From: Polysphondylium violaceum
Lineage: Eukaryota > Evosea > Eumycetozoa > Dictyosteliales > Dictyosteliaceae
Assembly: GCA_000277445.1 (NCBI GenBank)
Contig: AJWJ01000424.1
Span: 1 to 20,976, forward strand
DNA length: 20,976 nucleotides
Direction: 5' to 3'
Positions 10,023 to 19,885 of the stretch are shown piece by piece (positions within the stretch are counted from its first letter, which is position 1; each line of letters begins with the position of its first letter). Below the pieces are notes generated by a model, which was given only the letters and a program-made list of their open reading frames with translations, was not told where the DNA came from and did not search any database. The position numbers and the translations under genes are program-made.

Positions 10023-11881
10023 TTATAAATAACTACCAAATACATAAACCAACATTCTGACCCAAATGGAAACTTTTCTATCTGGTTGCTCAAATGTTTT
10101 TAAATTTGCATCCTGTGTGTCTTTCCAAAGATACTCTTTTTCACTCTTCATCTTTTGTTGAAGAGATTTGTTTTGAGTGATTAAAATGATTTGAGCCTCC
10201 AAATCTTTTTCTACACTACGGGAACCGAAATTGGGACTGCCAATCAATGTTATGCTGGGATCCTCTTGATTTTGTGCTGTGATCCAAAGACCTTTGGCAT
10301 GATAGGTCCACTTATCTCTAATGTACTCTTCAACCTTTATTCTATCTTGATTACCACTATTTACAACTTTTTCCAAGAATCCCTTTTCAATCAACGAATA
10401 GCAATCGGGAACAGCACCACTGATACCCTTGGAGCCATAGAATCCGTTGGCTTGGGGCGAGCAGGTGATAATGTCGAGCATGGGCTTGCCTCTAAGAATC
10501 AATTGGAGGTAATTGTTGGTCAAGTTAAAGTATGGACTGGTGATATAGAATTTCGATTGACTTGGTACACTGTCAAAGATATATGATGTGACGACTTCAT
10601 CTTGTCTAATGTTGAATGGTCCCATTTGAATGGTTGGGAAAATCCAAGTGATATCTTCTTTTTTGGCAATGTCGTTGATATCATAGGGTGAAGAGATGGC
10701 CTGAAGTCCGCCAGTGGCCGAATAAAAGGTGTTTGGTTGTAATAGAGTTGACAATTTCTTATAGGCAACAGATTTAAATTCCTTTGACTCGGTTACAGGA
10801 TCAACTGTGCCTGGTGGTAGATAAACCTCTCCCTTTTCATTTAATCTTAATGAAATGGATCCAATAATTGATACAATGTTATCAAAATAACTAGAAACTG
10901 ATTCTGTTTGCTTTACCCATGAATATCTATCTTGTCTATTTGTAAAATAATCTTTTGATAAATTTGCTCTAATTAAATATGATACATATATTATTAATAT
11001 TATGCTTATTATTACTATTATTGATACTAAGTAATTCAACTTACCCACTTAATAATAAATCATTATCAAAAACATAGGTTTTGAGATGATTTACACCAAT
11101 GGTTTCATTTACTCTTGGTGGTAGTACTTTTTTCAAGATACCATTTAAATCTGGAGTATGATATAAACTAATGGTAACCCTTTCTGGGAATTTTGATTTA
11201 AGTCTATGTAATAAAGTAGCTGAACTTTCTTTCTCTGGACTCAATCTAGTACCTCTTAAACCATCGAGTAGTACATGTACTTTTAAATCTGCATTCTTTT
11301 CACATGCTAAAATCATTTCATTCACCATTTCATTTTCCAATTTACCTATACCTAAATATAATGATGCAAATGTAATTCTTTTTTTAGCTGTCTTAATTCC
11401 ATTCTATAATAATAGTAAATGTTTCTATATATTAATATCAATGATAGATATATGAAATCGAGTGTAAATCAGTACATACAATTAATTGATTATAAAAATC
11501 AGATGGCTCTTGAATAAATTCAACATTATTTGGATTAATTGCAAAAGCTGGACCTTGTGATGAAAGATTCCAAAATACATCATTCAAGTAGGTATCATTG
11601 AAAATGCTTTTAACTGGCTTAGATGATGATGATGATGATGTAGTTGATGATTTACTAGTAGATGAAGATGATGTTGAATACTCTCTACTGTAATTTCCAA
11701 TTGGTCTAGAGGTCAATGTAGATTTCTTTGGAATATTAAGAGTGGATGTTGTACCAGTGGCTGTTGATTTACTTCCTCCGATGATCATCAAGGCTGCAAA
11801 CAATCTCTGTGGCTGCACCCATGGAAGTAATCTAAGCTTTATCATATTGAATAAAGATATGAAAAAAGCAACAAAATTCAT
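10023..11881 (-). CDS. pgs1: CDP-diacylglycerol-glycerol-3-phosphate 3-phosphatidyltransferase (PGS1)
   Basis: Three exons: 11480-11881, 11045-11403 and 10023-10968. Introns are 11404-11479 and 10969-11044 (76 nt each, GTATGT...ATAG and GTAAGT...TTAG). The product is 568 aa, close to human PGS1. Splicing rebuilds two diagnostic blocks: NGIKTAKKRITFASLYLG at the start of exon 2 and LLLSGANLSKDYFTNRQDRY across the second splice. Both HKD-type phospholipase D motifs are present: H240-L-K242 (HLKTYVFDND) and H477-A-K479 (HAKGLW...GSPNFGSRS). The N-terminus is basic and hydrophobic, fitting mitochondrial import, and is followed by a Ser-rich linker at about 64-88. PGS1 makes phosphatidylglycerophosphate from CDP-diacylglycerol and glycerol-3-phosphate, the committed step to phosphatidylglycerol and cardiolipin. 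Confidence 0.95.
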
Positions 11882-12903
11882 TTTTTTACTAAATTTTGTT
11901 TTTTTTTTTTTTTCCCTTTTTATTTTAATTTATCTATCTGTCTATCTATGGGGCTATGTGCGCAATGTATTTATAACTATTAAATGAACAAAGAACAACA
12001 AAGAAACAAACCAAACAAAGTACTGGTACACCAAAATAAAAGTTGAATTAAAAAAACACACACACTCACCCCACCCACCTAAGCACCATCAAAAAAGGAG
12101 ATGAAATAAAATTAAAAAAATTTAAAAAAAATTAATTTAAATTAGTTTTTTAACTTTTTTTTAAAATTACCCTTTGTTGGAGTGTGACTGTTGAATGCGT
12201 TGTAGTGCAAAAAAAGTTCTACAGAGTTTTCTCTATTATTTGATGTGGTGGTTGTGCATGAGAGAAAAAAAAATCGAAACTTAAATTGTACAATGCCCTT
12301 TAGCAAAGGAAAACTATTCACGAAATAAGGGGGGAACTTTCGGATAAACTCACTAGATATTTTTAGATAAATTTTAAAATTTTAAATAAAAAATACCCTT
12401 TGCAATACATTTTGTTTCTGAATTTTTTTGTTTTTGAAAAAATCTAGATTAATAAAGGGTAATTGAAATTGCTTTCTCAACAGTATCTTAATGTTTGTTC
12501 GCCAATTCGGAAAAATATTGGTAGTTGGAGCTTTCTGAATTGATTCCTTTATAGGCCAAAGAAAACTCTAAAGCTGGGATATAAACTTTTCTTTCATTAC
12601 CCAAGTGAACTCAGAAGAGAGGTAAATATCCTTATTAATTATTAATATTCAATGATGGAAAAACTATTACTCTGATACAAGAAAAGATTATATATATATG
12701 GCTGTTTCCTTGAGTAATACATTTAGCAAAAAATACATTGGTAAATGTGGAAAGAGTTCTTTGGCCTACAAAACAAAAATTTGAAGGCTCATTATCATTA
12801 TCATAAACGTCTCAAAACTAGATATACAATAAAGAAAAAACAATGATTTTTAGATTTTAGAATGTATATACTTTTTATATATAAATTTTATAAACTATTG
12901 AAT
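11882..12903. other. 1.0-kb intergenic region upstream of PGS1
   Basis: About 1 kb between the PGS1 start codon and the 3' end of the START-like gene; both are on the minus strand, so this is the PGS1 promoter side. It holds a T run beside the start, a C/A-rich tract at about 12056-12081 (CACTCACCCCACCCACC), and AT palindromes near 12110-12165. An 11-bp inverted repeat has arms at 12165-12175 and 12454-12464. There is also a hairpin at 12503-12542 and a 7-bp inverted repeat at 12719-12725/12742-12748. I find no convincing exon, tRNA or known small RNA. Confidence 0.5.
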
Positions 12904-13648
12904 CTATACATATTGGGCGACTGGTTCTTTGTTAACCATGTTGCCAGCAGGTGAATCTTTGGATGGGCTTATACTTGATCTATTCCCAGAGGAGTTGTGT
13001 GGTTGAGAAGAAATTTGAATTGGATCAGCAGCAGAGGTATTGGTTTCAGCAGCTGGAGCTTCAACAGCTTGGGCAGCAAGATGTTTTTTATAGTCATTGA
13101 CAATGGTTGGTAATAATTCAATGGTTTTCTTTAATTCAGAGAGAATACTATTCTCAATGATTGAGCTAAACCATTGTAATGGACCTGTGAATCTAAATGT
13201 AACTTTTAAAACCTTTAAACAAGTTTGATCATCCAAAGCTTCGACTGTAATAATACCATCGACGTGAATGTGTTCAGCTAAAATTGGTGCTTGAGTTTTA
13301 AAAGAAATCTCTTTTTTAGTCTTTGATTTAATTTGTACATCAGTATATGACAACTCTTCATTGTTGGCAAACTTTAATAAAATCTTTGGTATACTGGTTT
13401 TTGGTTTAATGCAAACTTTTCTATAAATATGTGATTCCTAATATTGAAAGTTTATATTAGTATAAGTGTCTAACATTATGATTATTATTACTATTACTAC
13501 AACGTACTTCTTCTCTTTCTTCTTTTAATTCGTGGGAAGCTAAACCTAAATATGGGATTTGGAAATGATCAAATTCACTGGTTTCAGTGATTTTATAAAA
13601 CAAATCGGCATTCATTGGGAGAATAGTAGTTAAAGTATGTGAAGACAT
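12904..13648 (-). CDS. START/VASt-like helix-grip protein, putative lipid binding
   Basis: Two exons, 13508-13648 and 12904-13437, joined over a 70-nt phase-0 intron (GTACGT...TTAG). The product is 224 aa. The frame continues cleanly across the splice (KEEREE then ESHIYRKV). Residues 1 to about 165 alternate strands and helices. They carry features of the VASt/START-like superfamily: an N-terminal polar strand, a central R-K-V-x-I-x-P segment, an acidic-basic strand (YTDVQIKSKTKKEISF), and a C-terminal amphipathic helix (SIIENSILSELKKTIELLP). The last 60 residues are low complexity, rich in Ser, Pro, Ala and Asn. No signal peptide or membrane helix is seen, so it is probably soluble. The family call rests on overall pattern, not on a catalytic motif; PRELI-like lipid transfer is an alternative. 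Confidence 0.6.
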
Positions 13649-14689
13649 TTTGTTGTTGTTGTTGTGGTTGTTGTTTTAAATTTGAATCTAGAATATGTGT
13701 ATATATGTTTTAAAATTCAAATCAAGTACTTGATATTTGTTGTTGTTGTTGTTGTAAAAATAAATAATTGATATTTTTATAAATAAATACTATAGAATTG
13801 GAAATAAAAGGGTATTAATATATTATTAATAATAATAAAAGAAGAAGAACAAGAGAACAAGAGTATAATATTAAGAGAATAATTCGCTATGATGTTTTAG
13901 TGTGTTTTTGAATGAAAATAAATTTTATTTTAGTTGTATAACTAAAATATTTTTTTTTTTTTTTTTTTTCTTAAAACACACCCACTACCCCCAGCATCTT
14001 AAAATAATAATGAGTGGTGTGGGGGTGACATATTTATAAGGAAGTTAAGATATAAAACATGACAAACAAGCGAGAGTGGTGGTGAGAATAAACTTTTTTA
14101 ATTTTGGTGGTGCCAGTGTGTGGGTGTTTGTTTCAACAATATATGATACTATTATGTTTTCCTCATAATTGATGTCTATTAAAGGGATTTGAGAAAACGT
14201 CCCTTGATTAGTTGTTCTCCATCAATATCGATGGGTGAGTATTTTTGACAAATTTAATAAAAAATTAAAAAGATCATTGTTGAACAATTTTGGAAATGCA
14301 AATAAATGCTATTATTGGTTGGCAATGTTGATTTTGATGATCTAAAAATATTGAGATTGTGTGTGGGTGTATTCTTGATAATGGGGAGGCGGTAGTGGGT
14401 GTTATCCTATCCTAAAACACAAAGAACATCTTGGTATATGGAGAAATTGTTATAGAGAAAAACAAACAAACATATGGAATGCAAGCACTTACAATATTAT
14501 TGTTTAAAATAGAATAAATAAATTAAAAATAAGATTTATAAAGTTTTATTTTGACTTGTGTGTAGTGTGTTTAGGTGAAAAAAAAAAAATGAAAATAAAA
14601 AAAAATGAAAATTCTAAATAGGATGTCAACAAATACGTCTCTTTGTTATTACCAACTGCTTGCAACAATGACTATACGTAAAAAATTTG

Positions 14690-14722
<33 letters not shown>
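14690..14722. repeat. 33-base adenine homopolymer
   Basis: An uninterrupted run of 33 A residues. Such tracts are common in dictyostelid intergenic DNA and may exclude nucleosomes. The exact length could be affected by sequencing slippage. Confidence 0.9.
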
Positions 14723-14724
<2 letters not shown>

Positions 14725-15203
14725 GCGAATGTGTTGAAAAGGAATGAGGGTTGTGTGGGAGTGTGTGAATGGTGTTTACTCTTACGTATTTTAATACACC
14801 ACCATACTATAACAACAAAAATAAAACAGGAAATTGATTTTAGGAAATATTATTCATATTAATTGAATACTTTACTTTTTTAAATATAGATTATACGAAT
14901 ATATCTTTGAGTGAAAAAAAGTTTTTTAATAATTATACAAATGGTAATATTAATAAGTGTTGTGTAGTTTGTTGCTAATGTTATTAATAATTATGTTTTG
15001 GAAATTAAAAATTACTATTTTGTTGTGTTGTTGGAAACCGAAGCTAAAAAAAAGAAATTAAAAAATTATTATTGATGTAACCTTTTAGTTGTATTTGTTA
15101 AAAAGCACGCGATTTAATATCTTTTTTGAGCAAATTGAAATTACAAAACTCTCAGTGGGTAATCTTATTGATGCACAACAAACAATTATATAGTACGGAG
15201 GAC

Positions 15204-15440
15204 TGTTTCTTTTTTTTTTTTTTTTTTTGATAAAAATTAATTTTATTTAATTTATTTTTGAATTCGGGTGTCGACATAACGGCATTATTAGAACCAACTA
15301 AAATTTCCCTATTGTGAGGCAATAGCATAGAATGAAGTTGGAGGTTATGGGGAGTGATGTGATGCACACTAATCAAGTCATCAGAAAAGAGTTGTGACCT
15401 AAACAAACCTCATATGGTGTCATTTCGTGCATTGTTTCTT
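15204..15440 (-). pseudogene. Possible 5'-truncated retrocopy or relic exon
   Basis: On the minus strand an open frame of good codon texture (FRSQLFSDDLISVHH ... REILVGSNNAVMSTPEF) runs for about 50 codons in otherwise non-coding DNA. It is then followed by AATAAA-like sequence and a 19-base A tract (15210-15228). The 8-base word TGTTTCTT (plus strand) occurs at 15204-15211 and 15433-15440, bracketing the island. This is the layout of a small processed copy with target-site duplication. The encoded segment vaguely resembles a WD-repeat protein fragment, but I cannot name the parent. It could instead be the last exon of an unrecognised gene. Confidence 0.3.
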
Positions 15441-15767
15441 ATTTGACGTTTATTTTGCATTTTTCATCACTTTTTGATTTTTTGATTTTTTTTTTTTTTT
15501 TTCAAAAACGTTTTTTGCCGCCATCTGAAAAATTCAATGGGAAATCAAAGACATTCAGTTTTTTAGGTGGACCAAAAATCTTGGCAGTGGTGGGCAAAAA
15601 TAAAAAAAAATAAAAATAAAAAAAATAAAAATAAGTGAGTGTGCTTACATTACACCTAATCACCAAGGCTGCAGATATTTTGAATAGATCTATTCACATC
15701 ACTTTATATTTATAATCATTCAAACTACTTATTGTGTCAGATATCGTATATTACAACAACAGCAACA

Positions 15768-16138
15768 ATGAGAATCGGTATTGGATCTAAAATGGAAGCC
15801 TTTCGATGGGGTGTCTATCTCTTGGCACCTGTGGCTATTAGTCTCTATATTATGAATCCTGATAATATGGATATATTTATTCAAAAAGTACATATATAAA
15901 TCTGATTATTTATGAATTGATTATGATGATAATAATGAATGATTGAAATGTTAACACATTTAACTGTTTCACTCTATTTTAGCATAGATTTATTGTATAT
16001 CCACCTGAAGCTCAAACTCCAGAAGAGTTTGAAAGATTAGAATCTGAATTTATTGAAAAAAGAGAACAAAGATTACAATTACAACAAATTCAACAAAGAA
16101 AAGAACAAAAGCAACAACAACAACAACAAAAACAATAA
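15768..16138 (+). CDS. pet100: PET100-like cytochrome c oxidase assembly factor
   Basis: Small spliced gene: exons 15768-15887 and 15983-16138, phase-0 intron of 95 nt (GTACAT...TTTAG), product 91 aa. The start MRIGIGSKMEAFRWGVYLLAPVAI closely follows the PET100 pattern K-x-E-x-F-R-x-x-x-Y-L-x-x-P-V-A. A single membrane helix spans about residues 14-30. After the splice come IVYPPEAQTPEEFERLE, matching the conserved P-P-E-x-x motif, then a charged helix. The tail is Gln-rich, with a CAA repeat common in dictyostelid proteins. PET100 is an inner-membrane protein that helps assemble the Cox7a-Cox7b-Cox8a module of complex IV in yeast. Both exons are short and easily missed. Family call is fairly strong for such a short protein. 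Confidence 0.82.
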
Positions 16139-16299
16139 TCATCATATGTAAATAATAATAATAAGAATAGATATAAATACAGATATAGAACAAATTGTAA
16201 ATAAATAATAAACCAACAGTATTACTTTAATAGGGTAGTAATAATCTTTTTTAAACACACACACACACAACCATAGGATATAAATAATGATGATTTATT
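16139..16299. other. Convergent 3' spacer with CA repeat
   Basis: 161 AT-rich bases between the facing 3' ends of the PET100-like and aladin genes. It includes an (AC)n microsatellite at about 16255-16268. No gene is seen. Confidence 0.5.
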
Positions 16300-17976
16300 T
16301 TAAACAAGTTTATGTCTATATAATAATGGGAAGAAACTAATACAACCATCATTATAAGAAACAGATAATAAAGAACCTTTACTATAATTTGGTACAAAAG
16401 CAATAGAGTTTGCAGAGGATTCTCTTTTCTTGATGAATCCTCTTGGGGTTAGAGTAAATTTAGGTGATGTTTTCACTCTATACAAAGCTATCATTGTATC
16501 ACTATCATTACTATGTCTATTTAAAAAGAAAATAACAGCTAATCTTTGACCATCAGGGCTCCATGCAATCTTTTTAATATGTCCTCCTACAAATATACTA
16601 TATTGTTGTTGTTGTTATATGAGTTAGTACGAGAGTAATAAATAGATACACAGATAGATAAATAAACAAATAGATATATACTCTTGATTATTATAAAATA
16701 TTTTATAACTTGATGTCTTTTCAATGAATACCAATTCACCAGCACCAGAATCAAATGCTTTGTGTAGACATTGAATGAAATAGATTTTATCAGTGCTTGC
16801 AACGGCCAAGAAATCACCCTTGTCACTCCATGCACCGGTTTGATAGGATGATGGTACTTTCCATTCTTGGTTGTTGTAGCTCCAATTAGAGATATTCCAT
16901 ATTCTAAAATTACTGTTACTATTGTTTTTGTTTCCACTGCTAGCGGCACTGCAAGACAATAGATTGTCTGTCGTTTTCGACCAACAAAGAAAAGAGTTGC
17001 CGCCATGACGAGGCACAAATGATGGCACTCGACTGGCAACGTCCCACATGAGGATCGATGAAAATGTAGGCGATCCACATGCCAACAACATGCCATTGGA
17101 TGACCATGTAATGGTGGTTGGTCTAAAGTAGGGATAGTTTAGTATACTTGAATTTGTTTTACTCTGATTGTATCCTTGATGATGAACACCAGTCGATGCC
17201 ATTGGCATTGATGTCGATGTTGATATATTCTTTACACTCATCTTTAGATCATTTATATCAATCTCCCATAATATAACTCCATTGCTAGTAGTTGTGGTAA
17301 TGGTGATGGTAATGGGATTAGTACTTCATATCATTCATTCGTATCTATCTGCACTCGATATACTTACTCTGATGCAACGGCCAATATATAGGGATGAAAT
17401 GGTTTCCATTGAAGGTCTTGAACATTGGTTTGGAGTTCAAACCAGAGAGATAGGGGTCTCACTTGGTTCATACCGTACATGTCGTCGTGGGGAAAGTAGT
17501 AGACATAGATAATATCGTTTTTGTTACACACGGCCAATACTCTTTGTTCAGGATGCCATGCCATATGTTTGATCTTTTTATTTGCAAGTGATTCAACATT
17601 GTAGGCATCGACCGGTTTCTTTGTGAATGCTTGATTGATTGAATCTATGGTTGAATATACATTGCTCTGCAAGACTTGAATCCATGTGGGATTGGGTGTT
17701 CTCAACACTGATTCTCCTCGTCTAGGTTCCTCTTCCAATATCTTTAGATCTATTAAATTCTTTCTCTGCATATCAGGTACATTATATCGATTAATATCTG
17801 AGTGATTGATCTATCCCTGTCGCTAATGTCTATCGCACACTCACTTCTAATTGTAAATCGTAGGGTAACTTTGATTCATCTTGGGCAGACTCTAATTTAG
17901 ATTTATATTCCCCATACACAGTTTGATCAGGAACCGTATGTACAAATTGCTCAAAGACGTGACTCTCTTGAATCAT
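16300..17976 (-). CDS. aaas: Aladin (AAAS) nuclear pore WD-repeat protein
   Basis: Four exons: 17845-17976, 17368-17765, 16682-17284 and 16300-16597. Introns are 79, 83 and 84 nt, all GT...AG. The product is 476 aa, shorter than human aladin (546). The ATG at 17974-17976 has an in-frame stop just upstream; an acceptor-like TTTATAG there may mark a 5' UTR intron. WD-type repeats are recognisable by KIKHMAWHPEQRVLAVCNKNDIIYVY, VQDLQWKPFHPYILAVAS with NGVILWEID, ITWSSNGMLLACGSP with ILMWDV, and IAWSPDGQRLAV. The C-terminal SKGSLLSVSYNDGCISFFPL matches aladin's [21 protein letters not shown] almost position for position. Aladin is a scaffold-associated nucleoporin anchored by NDC1 in animals. The long C-terminal tail of the human protein is absent. 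Orthology is supported by order and spacing along the whole chain. Confidence 0.88.
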
Positions 17977-18470
17977 TCTGTTGCTGATCTATAAATGAAT
18001 AAAATTTTAAAATTTAAATTAAAAAAAAAAAAAAAAAAGAAAGGGGCTGGTTTTTCATTGAGCCAAATCAAATAATGTGTGTTGAGCACTGATTCTATAA
18101 AATTGACAGTGTGATTTTATACTTGATTGAATAAAATCTCAGAATATAAGATATAGGCCTTCTTACAGCTTCATGGAGATCTGTGGGAAAATCCATCGAT
18201 TTTGGCAGTAAAACTGTGTTGATCAATCAATGACCCTCCAGCCCTTCTCGGAAAATAATTAGAGTCGCGTTGTAATACCAAAAAATATCTAAATCGGGGA
18301 GATCGATATAAATGTTTTTTTTTAAATTTTATTTTGTTTTTCTCAATACGTGCGTAGAATCAATTTTTCTTCAAAAAAATAAAGTTTTTGAAAAAATATA
18401 AAAAAAGGAATACCCCCTTTCGATTTTTGTGTTTTTTTTTTTTAATATAGTGACACAACAACAAGCCACA
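17977..18470. promoter_or_regulatory. Divergent promoter region, aladin / membrane protein
   Basis: 494 bases between two divergent start codons. It contains an A run at about 18020-18037 followed by AGAAAGGGG, a short hairpin (AAAATC/GATTTT near 18188-18203), and a T12 run before AATATAG at 18431-18450. That last pattern could be the acceptor of a 5' UTR intron for the downstream gene. No further gene is visible. Confidence 0.5.
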
Positions 18471-19509
18471 ATGAATACAGTTAAAGTCAAGCAATTAAAA
18501 AACCACTCATGTGCAACATTTGAGGGTTTCAGAAAGGATTATCCTCAACCATTATACGGTGTATTGACACCAACTGAGTTTGAGTCTATGGTACGTACTA
18601 TTGTTATTGCATTACGACAATTACATAAATAAAAAAGTTAGTTCTAATTATCTGTTTGTTTTATAGATCACTAGATTCAATACTTTGTCTCACACTAAAG
18701 CCTCCAAAAAGATTTTCATCCCAATCGCCACCATTTTCCTCGGTTTCATTCTCATTGCCGTTTCATTTGTAAAGACTAGCGTCCCATTGGGTATCATCGG
18801 TGCCATCATTTTCGTTGGTTCCTTTGTTGCTACCGTTATTTTGGGTTGTGCCTTTACTAAAAGAGTAAGTTGTTGTTGTTATTGTAGTATCATTGCTTAT
18901 GCGAATACATTTATATTAATATAAATATATCTCTATGAAATTATAGTTAAAGAACAATATTGGTAAAGCTATCTTTGAAGCCAACAATTACTTTGCTGAT
19001 AGAAGAATCACCTTTGTCCTCAAAGAAAAGATTCCAAAAGGTTACCATGACCACCACCACGACCACCATCACCACAACCAAAACCACCACAACAAACAAA
19101 AGAAAAAACAAATTAAATACTATGTAAGTGTTTTTGTTGTCATTGCTGTTAAGATTAATACATTTGATGCTAATATGTATGTGCACTACTACTACTACTA
19201 TAGATTGAAATTACATTCCCAGCTCCACAAGTTCCAGGAGGTATGGGTGCTTTCATTGCTCAAACTGTAGCTCCAATTATGGGCTTTGTTCCACAAATGG
19301 GAGTCCAACCACAAGTTGGCGTTTCACAAGTCGGTTACAACCCACACAGCAACACCATCAATGTTGGTCTCAACTCTAATTTAGCTCCAGGTCAAAACTT
19401 TAATGTCAGCATTGATGCTGATCAAGCTGCCCGTGTCGCTTCTGCTGGTTTATCATTTGCCGGTAATGTCGCTGGTAATGCTATCTCAAATACATACATG
19501 AATGTATAA
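18471..19509 (+). CDS. Unrecognised two-helix membrane protein with His-rich loop
   Basis: Four exons: 18471-18590, 18667-18864, 18947-19123 and 19204-19509. The introns are 76, 82 and 80 nt. All three are phase 0, and the product is 266 aa. I do not recognise the family; it may be dictyostelid-specific. Residues 1-40 are soluble (LYGVLTPTEFESM). Two hydrophobic helices follow at about 56-75 and 80-103, joined by a very short turn (KTSVP), so both ends should face the same side. Residues 140-155 are an extraordinary His/Asp/Asn stretch (YHDHHHDHHHHNQNHH) followed by Lys-rich KQKKKQIKYY. The C-terminal 100 residues are Gly/Val/Asn/Gln-rich, with PQMGVQPQVGVSQVGYNP, and end NTYMNV. Codon use in exons 2-4 is rich in C-ending codons (ATC, GCC, GTC, CAC), suggesting high expression. 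Metal binding by the His loop is conjecture. Confidence 0.85.
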
Positions 19510-19885
19510 TCTCACACACAAAAGAAAAACAAAAAAAGATAACCTATCTTTTTATCATATCTCTTACTCACAACATATCGTTTTGTAATAAATCTAAATA
19601 TATATAAACTAAACAACAAACACATGTCTTTACAAGACATACTTATCTCTTTTTTCGTCTTTTCGTCTTTTCGTCTTCTCAATTTTTCGAGAACAAATAA
19701 AAAAAACGACGAGTGCCCTTGAGGCCCAAGCTTTTCTTTTAAAAAAAAAAAGATATTTATTCATCATCCTATCTATCAAATGATTCGTAATTGATCGAGG
19801 ATGATGTTTAACATGTTTTAATTGTATTGTTATTGTTGTTGTTCTTGTTATTATTTCATATATACACACAATATATTAATATTAT
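19510..19885. other. Convergent 3' spacer with hairpin and TTTTCGTC repeats
   Basis: 376 bases between the facing 3' ends of the membrane-protein gene and RRP40. It holds a perfect 7-bp hairpin at 19624-19640 (loop TAC), three exact copies of TTTTCGTC at 19652-19675, and a GC-rich patch (GTGCCCTTGAGGCCCAAGC, about 19711-19729) followed by A/T runs. No open frame of interest is present. Confidence 0.6.
19652..19675. repeat. Tandem 8-bp repeat, three copies of TTTTCGTC
   Basis: Three perfect head-to-tail copies of an octamer, just downstream of a perfect hairpin. They lie in the gap between convergent genes. Origin by slippage is likely; a role in 3' end formation is only a possibility. Confidence 0.85.

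Larger units (their letters stand above)
13649..15767. promoter_or_regulatory. 2.1-kb divergent intergenic region with G-box-like tracts
   Basis: The longest gene-free stretch here separates two divergent starts. It contains (TTG)n microsatellites at about 13651-13672 and 13737-13755, a T20 run at 13950-13969 and an A33 run at 14690-14722. G/T- or C/A-rich tracts resembling G-boxes (bound by GBF in Dictyostelium) occur at 13976-13992, 14012-14028, 14116-14130, 14359-14370, 14391-14402 and 14751-14767. A hairpin with arms AAGGGA/TCCCTT lies near 14180-14205. A codon-like island at about 15230-15432 is listed separately. No complete gene is visible. Confidence 0.5.

Noticed and set aside
14605-14862. 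Plus-strand open frame with a poly-lysine run
   Set aside because: The lysines come from the A33 tract; flanking codons look like non-coding AT-rich sequence.
18060-18300. Possible snoRNA or class I small RNA between aladin and the membrane protein
   Set aside because: A TTCTTACAGCTTC string recalls the class I RNA motif but does not match it, and no DUSE-like ACCCATAA element lies upstream.
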